This document shows, piece after piece, positions 26,530-35,313 of a stretch of 64,000 bases of DNA. Both the position numbers and the translations under genes were made by a program. Positions within the stretch are counted from its first letter, which is position 1. Every line of letters begins with the position of its first letter. The notes beneath the pieces were generated by a model, which was not told the DNA's origin, did not search any database, and saw nothing but the letters and a program-made list of their open reading frames with translations. The stretch comes from Azospirillum canadense (GTDB taxonomy: Bacteria > Pseudomonadota > Alphaproteobacteria > Azospirillales > Azospirillaceae). The DNA lies in contig NZ_JAOQNG010000007.1 of assembly GCF_025961225.1 (NCBI RefSeq), forward strand, positions 1,190,501-1,254,500. Direction: 5' to 3'.

Positions 26530-27617
26530 GGTGCACGGAGTTTATGAGAGCAGAGGGGAGCCTTGGTTTCTAGATCATCCGGCGGCGCGGGCGGACTCCA
26601 GGCGTCCGAGGTCGAGCATGCGGTTAAGAACGTTGACGGCAATCCTGGTTTCGACCTCTTGTGCCGGTCGGCTATGGGAACGCAAGGTGTCGCCAATGAT
26701 GCGCTTATACCGGCTCATCGTTCCCTCCGCCCCGGCCCTTGCATTGTAGCTGGAAATTCGCTGCCAGCCCATCCGGCCCAGTTCGGCAATGACCTGAATA
26801 TGGCGGTCGCGCTGAGTCGGGTCGGTTTCGGCCGAGGCGCTGAGAACGGCCGTCGAGCGTGGCGGCACGACAACCGCAGCCTCCAGGGAGTGTTCGGCCA
26901 CGCCATCGTAAACGCGATCCTGGTCATAGGCGCCGTCGGCAATGATGGCGGCGAGCGGACCGTCGATCTGGCCGAGCAAGCGGCCGAGTTCAGCAGCATC
27001 GTCGACTTCCTTGCTGGTCAGGGTCGAGGCGACGATCGTGCCGGTGGCGGCATCGACACCCAGGTGCAACTTCCTCCAGGCCCGGCGGCGCTGGGTGCCA
27101 TGCTTCTCGACCAGCCATTCACCCGGCCCGCTGAGCTTTACGCCGGTACTGTCGACCAGCAGGCGCACCGGTCCGCTTGCCGCCTGAGGCGCCACCGTCA
27201 GCGTCCTGGATCGTCGGCTCAAGGTAGAATGATCCGGCACCGGCAGATCCAGCCCCATCAGCGCGAGCAAGGAGCCGACCAACCCCTCGGTCTGGCGCAG
27301 CGGCTGGTGAAATACTGTCCTCATGATCAGTGCTGTCTCGATCGCGAGATCCGAGGAGCGCGCTTGGCCGCCCGGCGTTGTCCGCGGCGGCGCCTGCCAA
27401 GCTGCGACCGCCTCATCACTGAACCAAATCGTCAACGAGCCCCGCTGGTGCAGGCCAGCCTCGTAGGCCGACCAGTTCATCACCTTATAGCGGGTCCTCG
27501 GAATCCGGTGGCGGCGGTCGGCATTGTGTTTGTGCGGCATGGTCAGACGGGCGATCAGAAAGGGGCAGGTTTCCTATCGAACCGCGTCCGCAGGGGCAAC
27601 AACGGCATCCCTGCACC
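26530..27617 (-). mobile_element. IS5-family insertion sequence
   Basis: About 1,088 bp. The left end begins GGTGCACGGAG and the inverted right end begins GGTGCAGGGATG, a short imperfect terminal repeat. It encloses one intact transposase gene. I see no convincing direct target duplication, so the ends are provisional. Confidence 0.55.
26575..27540 (-). CDS. IS5-family transposase
   Basis: A 321-residue complete transposase of the IS5 (IS903-like) branch, with SLTIWFSDEAVAAW near the N-terminus. Catalytic residues: D in VRLLVDSTGVKLSGPGEW (about 137), D in AAIIADGAYDQDRVYDG (about 201) and E in AGAEGTMSRYKRIIGD (about 284). Relics of related copies lie at 20437-20610 and 25801-25975. Confidence 0.92.
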   Translation of the reverse strand: MPHKHNADRRHRIPRTRYKVMNWSAYEAGLHQRGSLTIWFSDEAVAAWQAPPRTTPGGQARSSDLAIETALIMRTVFHQPLRQTEGLVGSLLALMGLDLPVPDHSTLSRRSRTLTVAPQAASGPVRLLVDSTGVKLSGPGEWLVEKHGTQRRRAWRKLHLGVDAATGTIVASTLTSKEVDDAAELGRLLGQIDGPLAAIIADGAYDQDRVYDGVAEHSLEAAVVVPPRSTAVLSASAETDPTQRDRHIQVIAELGRMGWQRISSYNARAGAEGTMSRYKRIIGDTLRSHSRPAQEVETRIAVNVLNRMLDLGRLESARAAG

Positions 27618-27754
27618 AACGCACCCGCAGTGCCTGGTCGCCGCGTACAGCCGGGTCGTTCCGGTGCCCCGCCGGACGATTGCCCAGATGACCGTCGCAA
27701 CGGGGCCTCCCCCTTCCTTGCCGGTCAGCCGGCTCGGTTCCAGCGGAGGTGAGC

Positions 27755-29390
27755 ATGCCTGATCACCGTGTCGCGCTTTACGCGCGGGTATCGACCGAAC
27801 AGCAGGCCCGCGATAACACCATCGCCAGCCAAGTGGCGGCGTTGCGCGAGCGGATCGCCGCGGACGGTGGCCAACTGGAGCCTGACGACGCCTATGTGGA
27901 CGAGGGCTACAGCGGCTCGGTCCTGCTGCGACCCGGGCTGGAGCGTCTGCGCGATGCGGTCGCCACCGGGGCGGTCGAGCGCGTCTACGTGCTGGCGCCG
28001 GACCGGTTGGCCCGCCGTTACGCGCATCAAGTGCTCCTGATCGAAGAGTTCCGCCGCGCCGGAGCGGAGGTCACCTTTCTCACCCACCCGCTCGGCGGCA
28101 CCGCCGAAGACGACTTGCTGCTGCAGGTCCAGGGCGTCATCGCGGAGTACGAACGGGCGAAGATCCTGGAACGTGGCCGCCGCGGGCGCCGCCATGCGGC
28201 CCGCTGTGGCCTGCTCAGCGCCTTCACCACTGCCCCCTTCGGTTACCGTTACGTTCCCAAGGGGGTGGGCGGCGGCGTGGCGCGGTTCGAGGTGGATTCG
28301 GAAGAGGCTCGGTTCGTGCGCCTGATCTTTGCCTGGGTAGGGCTGGAGCGCGTCAGCCTGCGCGAGGTTTGCCGCCGCCTGAAACAGGCCGGGTGTCAGA
28401 CACGCCGCGGGGGTGCGCTGTGGTACGCCTCGACGATCCACGGCATGCTGCGCAACACCACTTACATCGGAAAGGCGATCTATGGCCATGCCCGCTACGT
28501 GACGGCGCCCCCCAAGTTGTTGCGCCCGTTGCGTGGTCATCCGCTGCCATGCAAACGGCCCAGTGCGCGGGTGGTTGTGCCGCGCGACGAGTGGATCGAG
28601 GTGCCCGTGCCGGCGCTGGTCGATCCAGCGGTGTTCGATGCGGTGCAGGAGCAACTGGACGAAAATCGTCGGCGCAAGCGGGAGAGCCTCAAAGGACCAC
28701 GGTGGTTGCTGCAAGGCCTGATCGTCTGCCGGCGCTGCGGCTACGCCTACTACGGCAAGGCGGCGCCGCGCTCGGACTGGAAGAAGTCCAAGGACGAGCT
28801 TTGCTATTACCGCTGCATCGGCACCGATGGCGGCCGATTCGACGGGCACGCGGTGTGCGACAATCCACCGATCCGCGGCGACTTCCTGGAAGGCGCGGTC
28901 TGGGAGCGAGTGCGCGCCGTACTGGAGGATCCCGGCCGCGTCGCGGACGAGTACCGTCGGCGGCTCAGCGCCCCCTCCACCAAGTCCTCCGAAGCCGGCG
29001 ACATCGCCTTGCTCGACCGCCAAGCCGCCAGCCTGCGCCGCGGGATCGGCCGCTTGATCGACGGCTACGCCGAAGGGCTGTTCGACCGCGCCGAGTTTGA
29101 GCCCCGCGTCGCTGGATTGCGCAGCCGCCTCGCCCAAGTCGAGGAACGTCAACGGCTCGCCGCCGAGGCGGTCGAAGCCGCACGCGAATTGACCGTGATC
29201 ATCGGCCGGCTGGACGAGTTCGCGACGAGGGTTCGCCAGGGGCTGGATAGCATCGACTGGGAGGGCAAGCGCGACATCATCCGAACCCTGGTTCGCCGGA
29301 TCGAGATCGATGGCGACCACATTGAGGTCGTTTTCCGCGTGCCGCCGCCCCCAACGCCCCAGGGCCACGACCAAACTTGGCAACATTGTC
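27755..29390 (+). CDS. Large serine recombinase, native C-terminus lost
   Basis: A site-specific recombinase of the large serine family. The catalytic domain begins VALYARVSTEQQARDNT (Ser nucleophile near residue 13) and includes VYVLAPDRLARRYAHQ. The Recombinase domain spans about residues 160-290 and a zinc ribbon lies at about 325-365 (VCRRCGYAYYGKA and a later CDNPP). A coiled-coil helix follows, then VRRIEIDGDHIEVVFRVPPP. AGCGGAGGTGAGC before 27755 is the ribosome site. The proper end should lie near 29390. Instead the frame runs into a transposase relic and stays open, antisense to the GntR gene, until 30355, giving an 866-residue chimera. Confidence 0.8.
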
Positions 29391-29549
29391 CGGTGGAGAG
29401 CGGAAAGGACATTCGCGTGGCTTGGCAGACATCGCCGTTTGTCAAAAGATTACGAGCGCCTTCCAGAGTCGGAGGAGGCATTCATTTACATGGCGATGAG
29501 CCACATTCTGGTGAAGCGACTCGCGCGTCCGCCTTTGCATTTGCGCTGA
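29385..29549 (+). pseudogene. IS4/IS5-type transposase C-terminal relic
   Basis: A second plus-strand frame reads RWRAERTFAWLGRHRRLSKD, then YERLPESEEAFIYMAMSHIL and a stop at 29549. WxxERTFAWLGRxRRLxKDYE is the catalytic-Glu block of many IS4/IS5 transposases. It abuts the serine recombinase directly, and its insertion or a deletion removed the recombinase stop. Confidence 0.75.
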
Positions 29550-29578
29550 AGCTTCTCAGCCTTCTACTCAACGGCCTC

Positions 29579-30322
29579 TTACTCGGTCTCCGATTGCTGC
29601 ACGACGTAGTCGATGTGGAAATCGTCGCGGTAGAAGGATTCGCCGGTGACCAGCGGGCGGCGGTCGATGCTGTAGAGCACGTAGTCGCGGATGATCAGGG
29701 CCGATCCCGCCTCGATGTCCAGCGTCCGGGCGATGTCGTCGCCCGCCACGCCGGCGCGGATGCGCCCCTCGACCCGCCACACGCGCAGGCCGAAGGCTTC
29801 GTCCAGGATTTGGTGGATGGACTGCGTGCGCAGCATCTCCAGCGTGATCCGGCGGCCGAGTTCCTCCGGGAGGATGCGGTGTTCCAGGCTGATCCGCTTG
29901 CCGTCCACGATGCGCAGGCGGTCGAGCGCGTAGACGCGGCCGTCCGGATCGAGGTGCAGCTTGTGCGCCTCGTCTCCCGTCGCGGCGCGGTGGTCGAAGC
30001 CCCGCAGTTCGTAATCGATCCGCGCGCCGAGCGACGTCACCTGCTCCTCGAAGGAGCGGACGCGCGTCAGGTCGATGGGCGCGCTGATGGAGCGCGGGGC
30101 GACGAAGGTGCCGCTGCCCGACCGGCGCACGATGATCCCCGCATAGACCAGTTCCTGGAGCGCCCGCGCCACCGTCGCCCGCGTGGTGCCGAACCGTTCC
30201 GCCAGCGCCGGTTCGGACGGCACGCGGTCGCCTTCCTTCAGCCGCCCCGACGAGATCTCGTCGCGGATGAAGCGCTGGACGCGCGCGTAGATCGGCGTGA
30301 AGTCGGTCGGCGGCACCGTCAT
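29579..30322 (-). CDS. GntR/HutC-family regulator (UTRA domain)
   Basis: A 247-residue repressor-type protein. The start at 30322 is preceded by GGAGACAAAAAG; an upstream in-frame ATG at 30367 lies in the operator region and is less likely. The winged HTH covers about residues 10-75 (RVPSEPALAERFGTTRATVA, then RRSGSGTFVAP). The UTRA ligand domain covers about 95-240 (YALDRLRIVDGKRISLEHRI). It is divergent from the ABC-hydantoinase operon and probably controls it in response to the imported compound. The closest named relatives are HutC-type regulators. Confidence 0.9.
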   Translation of the reverse strand: MTVPPTDFTPIYARVQRFIRDEISSGRLKEGDRVPSEPALAERFGTTRATVARALQELVYAGIIVRRSGSGTFVAPRSISAPIDLTRVRSFEEQVTSLGARIDYELRGFDHRAATGDEAHKLHLDPDGRVYALDRLRIVDGKRISLEHRILPEELGRRITLEMLRTQSIHQILDEAFGLRVWRVEGRIRAGVAGDDIARTLDIEAGSALIIRDYVLYSIDRRPLVTGESFYRDDFHIDYVVQQSETE

Positions 30323-30432
30323 CTTTTTGTCTCCGGAAGCTGCATAGGCAGCTAGACAGCTAGGCAACTATGTGTGTACTGTAGGTTATCGAGAACGACG
30401 GTGCAATTCCCAAACCGGAAGGCCGACGGACT
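30323..30432. promoter_or_regulatory. Divergent promoter with candidate GntR operator
   Basis: The 110 bases between the GntR gene and the first permease gene contain AGCTGC-ATAG-GCAGCT (30338-30353), a perfect 6+6 inverted repeat. It is followed by related half-sites, AGACAGCTAG and GGCAACTA, to about 30370. GntR/HutC proteins bind such short palindromes. I infer that this is the operator for both transcription units. Confidence 0.55.
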
Positions 30433-31248
30433 GTGACCGCTGATGCGAACAGCACCCCCATCCTGAAGGAGCCGCGGCCGCCCTGGCTGGCTGGCCATCG
30501 CTCCTTCGGCTTCCTCTACACCGCGTCGATCGTCGTCGGTCTGCTCGTCTGGCAGGTGATCGCCCAGGGCTATTCCAGCTTCGTGCTGGCGCCTCCGACG
30601 GGCGTCGCCGTCCGGCTGTGGGAGATGGTGGCGAGCGGCGAGCTGCCGATCGCGGTGGCCGGGGCGTTGCGGCACATGGTGCTGGGCTACGCGATCGCCT
30701 GTGTGATCGCCATACCGGTCGGGCTGCTGATGGGGCGTTTGCGCTTCGTCCACGATCTGCTCGACCCCGTCGTCAACCTCGTCTACGCGGTGCCCAGCGT
30801 CGCCTGGGTGCCCTTCATCATGATCTGGTTCGGCCTCTATTTCGAGGCCCGCGTCGCGCTGGTCGTGATCATGTGCGTGTTCGACATGATCATCGTCGTC
30901 AGCACCGGCGCGCGCAACGCCGACCAGAAGCTGCTCAACGTCGGGCGGTCCTTCGGGGCCGGCGCCTGGCAGCGCACGCGGCTGATCCTGCTGCCGGAAT
31001 GTCTGCCCTTCCTGTTCACCGCGCTGCGCCTCGGCGTCGTCCGGGCGGTCAACGCGATGATCACGGCGGAGCTGTTCCTGGCCGCCGCCAACCTGGGGTC
31101 GATCATGAAGCAGGCGGCGGTCCGCCTGGACAGCGCGGCCGTGCTCGGCGTCCTCGCCGTCCTCTGCCTGCTCGGCCTCGCCTTGCAGGAAATTCTGCTG
31201 CTGGTCGAGAAACGGGTCTGCGTCTGGCGGCCGAAGGGGGCGTCATGA
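30433..31248 (+). CDS. ABC transporter permease (NitT/TauT type)
   Basis: A 271-residue inner-membrane permease with six predicted helices. The cytoplasmic EAA loop reads GARNADQKLLNVGRSFGAGA, giving the contact point for the ATPase. The family is that of SsuC/TauC/ThiX-like importers for sulfonates, nitrate, pyrimidines and similar small molecules. The start is GTG at 30433. Its stop overlaps the next permease start (ATGA), so two permeases may form a heterodimer. Confidence 0.9.
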   Translation: MTADANSTPILKEPRPPWLAGHRSFGFLYTASIVVGLLVWQVIAQGYSSFVLAPPTGVAVRLWEMVASGELPIAVAGALRHMVLGYAIACVIAIPVGLLMGRLRFVHDLLDPVVNLVYAVPSVAWVPFIMIWFGLYFEARVALVVIMCVFDMIIVVSTGARNADQKLLNVGRSFGAGAWQRTRLILLPECLPFLFTALRLGVVRAVNAMITAELFLAAANLGSIMKQAAVRLDSAAVLGVLAVLCLLGLALQEILLLVEKRVCVWRPKGAS

Positions 31249-32003
31249 GGTTCGGATCGCGCATCGTCAACCTGCTGGGCATCCTGCTTGTCCTGGCGCT
31301 GTGGCAGGCGGCCGGCGCGCAGCTCGGCGACGCCCTGCTCGCCACCCCCGTCCAGGTCGCCCGCGCGCTGGTCGAGACCGTGCAGACCGGGGCCTTCTGG
31401 GCGGCGCTCTGGCAGATGCTGTGGAAGATGATGCTGGGCTACGCGCTGGCCCTCGTCATCGGCATTCCGCTCGGCGTCGCCATGGGCCGCGTGCCGGTGG
31501 TGAACGCCATCGTGAAGCCCTGGGCGTCGATGTTCATCGTCATCTCCGCGGCGGCGATCGTCCCCCTGTTCATCATCCTGATGGGGCGCGGCCTGGTCTT
31601 CAGCACGGCCATCGTCTTCGTCGTGACGGTCTGGTACGTGGTCGTGACGATGACGGAGGCGGCGCGGTCGGTGTCGCCGAAGCTGCTGAACGTGGCGCGC
31701 TCCTTCGCGGCGAATGACTTCCAGCGCTTCCGCTACGTCATCCTGCCCTCGCTCCACCCCTTCATCATGATCGCGGCGCGGGTCGGCTTGGTCCATGCGT
31801 TGCGGGCGATGATCACGGCGGAGATGTTCATCAGCGCCGGCTTCGGCGGGCTGCTGAACGACGCGGGGCTCGACCTGTCCACCGCACCGCTCTTCGCGCT
31901 GATCGTGGCGCTGATGATCATCAGCGTGTCGATGACCAGCGCGCTGCGCTGGATCGCCCACCGCAGCGCCCCCTGGTACGCCAGCCGCACCGGCGACCGC
32001 TGA
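31245..32003 (+). CDS. ABC transporter permease (NitT/TauT type), second subunit
   Basis: A 252-residue permease related to its neighbour, with six helices and the EAA motif AARSVSPKLLNVARSFAAND. The start at 31245 overlaps the previous stop by 4 bases. Having two different permease subunits is less usual in this family, where one permease normally dimerises. It is followed, after 53 bases, by the binding-protein gene. Confidence 0.9.
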   Translation: MRFGSRIVNLLGILLVLALWQAAGAQLGDALLATPVQVARALVETVQTGAFWAALWQMLWKMMLGYALALVIGIPLGVAMGRVPVVNAIVKPWASMFIVISAAAIVPLFIILMGRGLVFSTAIVFVVTVWYVVVTMTEAARSVSPKLLNVARSFAANDFQRFRYVILPSLHPFIMIAARVGLVHALRAMITAEMFISAGFGGLLNDAGLDLSTAPLFALIVALMIISVSMTSALRWIAHRSAPWYASRTGDR

Positions 32004-32056
32004 CGCCGTTCCCAAGCCCCCCTTCATTCCACCGCAACCGATAAGGGCCGAGAGTC

Positions 32057-33112
32057 ATGTTCGATGATGTCAATCGCCGCACCGTCCTGCGCGCCGGTCT
32101 CGGCGGGTTGAGCGTCCTGGCGCTCGGCCCGCTGGCGGGGTCCATGCAGGGCGCCTTCGCCCAGACCGGCCGGGTGCTGAAGATCAACACGCTGGCCTCG
32201 GCGGCGGCGGTCAACGTGCCGATGCAGGCGGCCCTGCGCTCCGGCGTGGGGATGATGGCCGGCTTCGCCGCGCCGGAGGTACGGCCGACCAAGAAAATCC
32301 CGCAGATCGCCCAGGAGGTGATCGCCGGGGCCGCCGACCTCGGCGACGCCGACGTCGCCTCCACCCTGGCGGCGGCCGAAGCCGGCGCGGACCTGAGAAT
32401 CATCGGCCTGTCCTACAGCAACACCTCGCAGGTCATCGTCGCCAACACCGACAAGGTCAAGAGCCTGGAGGAGATCGCCGCCAAGGGCGGCACCATCGCC
32501 GTCAACAGCATCGGCGACTTCATGTACGTGATGCTGGCGGGCGCGCTGCTGAAGCGCAACATCGACCCGAAGAAGGTGAACTTCATCGAGATGGGCAGCT
32601 CCGGCGACCGGGCCCGCGCGCTGGTCGCCGGGCGCGTGGACGCCGTGCCGATGCACATCGAGCAGGCGCTGGAGCTGGCCCAGATGGGCAGCTACGAGAT
32701 GCTGGTCCGGCCCTGGGAGGAATACGACAACTGGTTCAGCGCCATCGTCATGACCACCGGCGCGTGGCTGAAGGCGGACGAGAACAAGCGGGCCGCCGTC
32801 GCGGTGCTGAAGTCGGTCCTGACCTCCTTCCGCAACACCAACAAGGACTACGGCTGGTTCAAGACGCAGGTCGGCCAGTACGCCTCTTCCAAGGAGTTGA
32901 AGGCGGCCGACGACAGCATGCTGAAGCCGGTGTGGGAGACGCTGACCACCCGCATCAAGGCCTTCCCCAACAACATGGAAACGCTGACCCCGGACGAGTT
33001 CGCCAAGGTCATCCCGGCCTACAAGGCGGTCGGCGCGCTGAAGGGGACGGTCGACCTGACCAAGGTCATCGACCGCACCTACCTGGAACAGGCCGTAAAA
33101 GAGCTTGCCTGA
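32057..33112 (+). CDS. Tat-exported ABC substrate-binding protein (NitT/TauT type)
   Basis: A 351-residue periplasmic binding protein. The N-terminus NRRTVLRAGLGGLSVLALGP is a twin-arginine export signal ending at AFA. The mature part has the SsuA/ThiY-like two-lobed pattern: LGDADVASTLAAAEAGADLR, then a block with TIAVNSIGDFMYVMLAGALL and later VAGRVDAVPMHIEQALE. The ligand cannot be read from sequence. The gene neighbourhood suggests a hydantoin, lactam, pyrimidine-like compound or amino-acid derivative. Confidence 0.88.
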   Translation: MFDDVNRRTVLRAGLGGLSVLALGPLAGSMQGAFAQTGRVLKINTLASAAAVNVPMQAALRSGVGMMAGFAAPEVRPTKKIPQIAQEVIAGAADLGDADVASTLAAAEAGADLRIIGLSYSNTSQVIVANTDKVKSLEEIAAKGGTIAVNSIGDFMYVMLAGALLKRNIDPKKVNFIEMGSSGDRARALVAGRVDAVPMHIEQALELAQMGSYEMLVRPWEEYDNWFSAIVMTTGAWLKADENKRAAVAVLKSVLTSFRNTNKDYGWFKTQVGQYASSKELKAADDSMLKPVWETLTTRIKAFPNNMETLTPDEFAKVIPAYKAVGALKGTVDLTKVIDRTYLEQAVKELA

Positions 33113-33113
33113 T

Positions 33114-33869
33114 ATGGCCCATCTCTCCGTTTCCCACGTCTCCAAGTCCTTCGGCGGCGTCCAGGTGCTGGTCGACCAGTGCCTCGATGTCCGGGAGGGC
33201 GAGTTCGTCGCCCTGCTGGGGCCGTCGGGCTGCGGGAAGTCGACGCTGCTCCAGATCATCAACGGCCTCGTCCCGGCGGACGGCGGCAAGATCGTGCTGG
33301 GCGGCAAGGACATCACTGGCAAAACCGGCACCGGCCGCGGCATGGTCTTCCAGGGGGCTGACCTGTTCCCCTGGCGCACCGCGCTGGAAAACATCGCCTT
33401 CGGCCTGGAGGTCGTCGGCGTCGGCAAGGCCGAACGGCTGGAGCGGGCGCGCCATTACCTGAACCTCGTCGGGCTCCGCGGGTTCGAGGACTCCTGGCCG
33501 CACCAGCTCTCCGGCGGCATGCAGCAGCGGGTCGGCATCGCGCGGGCCTTCTGCATCCAGCCGACCCTGCTGATGATGGACGAGCCCTTCGGCGCGCTCG
33601 ACGTGCAGACGCGCGACGTCCTCCAGGACGAGCTGGTGCGCATCTGGGAGGCGGAGCCGAAGACCGTGCTGTTCGTCACGCACGGCATCGAGGAGGCGCT
33701 GTACCTCGCCGACCGCATCCTGGTCTACAGCAAGCGGCCGGCCCGCGTCCTGCGCGAGATCACCGTGCCCTTCGCCCGGCCCCGGCGCGAGGACATCAAG
33801 CTCGACCCGCAATTCCTGGAGCTGCGGCGGGACATCTCCGACCTGCTGCGCCACGATCTCTACGCCTGA
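33114..33869 (+). CDS. ABC transporter ATPase (NitT/TauT type)
   Basis: A 251-residue ATPase: Walker A GPSGCGKST at about residue 37, Q-loop MVFQGADLFPWRTALENIAF, signature LSGGMQQRVGIARAF and Walker B LLMMDEPFGALD, with the H-loop in FVTHGIEEALYLADRI. The WRTALENI block is typical of SsuB/TauB. The start at 33114 lies one base after the binding-protein stop. It completes the importer with the two permeases and the binding protein. Confidence 0.93.
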   Translation: MAHLSVSHVSKSFGGVQVLVDQCLDVREGEFVALLGPSGCGKSTLLQIINGLVPADGGKIVLGGKDITGKTGTGRGMVFQGADLFPWRTALENIAFGLEVVGVGKAERLERARHYLNLVGLRGFEDSWPHQLSGGMQQRVGIARAFCIQPTLLMMDEPFGALDVQTRDVLQDELVRIWEAEPKTVLFVTHGIEEALYLADRILVYSKRPARVLREITVPFARPRREDIKLDPQFLELRRDISDLLRHDLYA

Positions 33870-33876
33870 GGCGACC

Positions 33877-35313
33877 ATGACCAACGACACGGCGAGCAAT
33901 GACTGGAGAGGGGCCGCGATCGGCGAGGCGATTGCTTCGGCCCTTGCGGGGCTGACCTACGACCGGCTGCCGCCCGACGTGGTGCGGACCGTCAAGCTCT
34001 TCACCCTCGACACCCTGGGCGTTATCGCCGGGGCGGCCAAGGCGCCGGGCATGGCGGAGCTGCTGTCCGCCCTGACCGCCTGGGAAGGGGAGGGGACGGC
34101 GACGCTCCTCCTCGACGGGCGCCGGGCGAACCCGGCGACGGCGGCGCTCGCCAACGGGGCCGCGGCCCACAGCCTGGACTTCGACGACCAGCACGACCCC
34201 GCCCGCGTCCACGTCTTCTGCGTCGTGCTGCCGGCCGTGCTGGCCGCGGTGGAGGCGGAAGCGGGCGCGGGGCGCCGTCCCACGGGGCGGGAGATGATCA
34301 CCGCCGTGGCGGTGGGGGTGGAGCTGTTCTGCCGCCTGGGCCTGGCCTGCTACAACTCGCTGGGCAAGGGCTGGCACCCGACCACGGCGCTGGGGACCAT
34401 CGCGGCGGCGGCGGCGGCGTCTAAGGTTTTTGGGCTCGACGCCGGGAAGACGCTGCACGCCATGGGCTTGGCCTTCGTTCAGCTCAGCGGCACGACGCAG
34501 TTCATCGCCGACGGGGCGCTGGCCAAGCGCGTCGGGCCGGGTTTCGCGGCGCGCTCCGGCGTGCTGGCCGCCCATCTGGCGCGGCACGGGCTGACCGGGC
34601 CGCACCGCTTCCTGGAGGGCGACGCCGGCCTGTTCAAGCTCTACGAGCGCGGCGAGGTGAAGCCGGAGATTCTGACCGAGGGCCTGGGCCGCAGCTGGCG
34701 CGTTCGCGACCTCAGCATGAAGCCCTATCCCTGCTGCCGCTGCGTCCACACGACTATCCAGCTGGCGCTTGACGCGCGGGCGCAGGGCATCGCGGGCACG
34801 GACATCCAGCGCGCGACCATCGAGTTGGGCGAGGTGAACCGCAAGATCGTCGGCGCCCGCTTCGACGGGGCGCACCCCAACCCGGTGGTCCACGCGCAGT
34901 TCAACGCCGCCTATGGCTTCGCGGCTGCGCTGACGGACGGGAAGGTCGACATCGCGACCTACACGCCCGCCCGCATCCGCTCCGGCGACCTGGCCTTCGC
35001 GTCGCGCCTGGAGACCATCGCCGCCACCGACATAGAACCGACCGCGATCGCGCCGGCCCGCGTCCGGCTGGAGCTGACCGACGGACGCGCGGTCATGCTG
35101 GAGCGCTGGGCCATGAAGGGTGCCCCGGACGACCCGATGACCAACGAGGAGGTGTTCGCCAAGTTCCGCGCCTGCGTGGACTGGGGCCTCGATGCCGACC
35201 CGGAGGCGGTGGATGCGCTGCTGCATTCCGTGATGCAACTCGATGAGGTCGCCGACGCCGGCGAGGTGGTGCGCCGCTTCCTCTCCTGCCGGGCCGGAGC
35301 CCCCGTCGCATGA
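33877..35313 (+). CDS. MmgE/PrpD family protein
   Basis: A 478-residue protein of the 2-methylcitrate dehydratase / cis-aconitate decarboxylase / iminodisuccinate epimerase superfamily. Signatures include LANGAAAHSLDFDDQHDPAR (about residues 89-108), a GWHPTTALGTIAAAAAASK block and MKPYPCCRCVHTTIQLAL. Members dehydrate, decarboxylate or epimerise dicarboxylates. It lies 7 bases after the ATPase gene and overlaps the PLP-enzyme gene by 4 bases, so it belongs to the same operon. A role on a C4-C6 dicarboxylic intermediate is inference. Confidence 0.88.
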   Translation: MTNDTASNDWRGAAIGEAIASALAGLTYDRLPPDVVRTVKLFTLDTLGVIAGAAKAPGMAELLSALTAWEGEGTATLLLDGRRANPATAALANGAAAHSLDFDDQHDPARVHVFCVVLPAVLAAVEAEAGAGRRPTGREMITAVAVGVELFCRLGLACYNSLGKGWHPTTALGTIAAAAAASKVFGLDAGKTLHAMGLAFVQLSGTTQFIADGALAKRVGPGFAARSGVLAAHLARHGLTGPHRFLEGDAGLFKLYERGEVKPEILTEGLGRSWRVRDLSMKPYPCCRCVHTTIQLALDARAQGIAGTDIQRATIELGEVNRKIVGARFDGAHPNPVVHAQFNAAYGFAAALTDGKVDIATYTPARIRSGDLAFASRLETIAATDIEPTAIAPARVRLELTDGRAVMLERWAMKGAPDDPMTNEEVFAKFRACVDWGLDADPEAVDALLHSVMQLDEVADAGEVVRRFLSCRAGAPVA

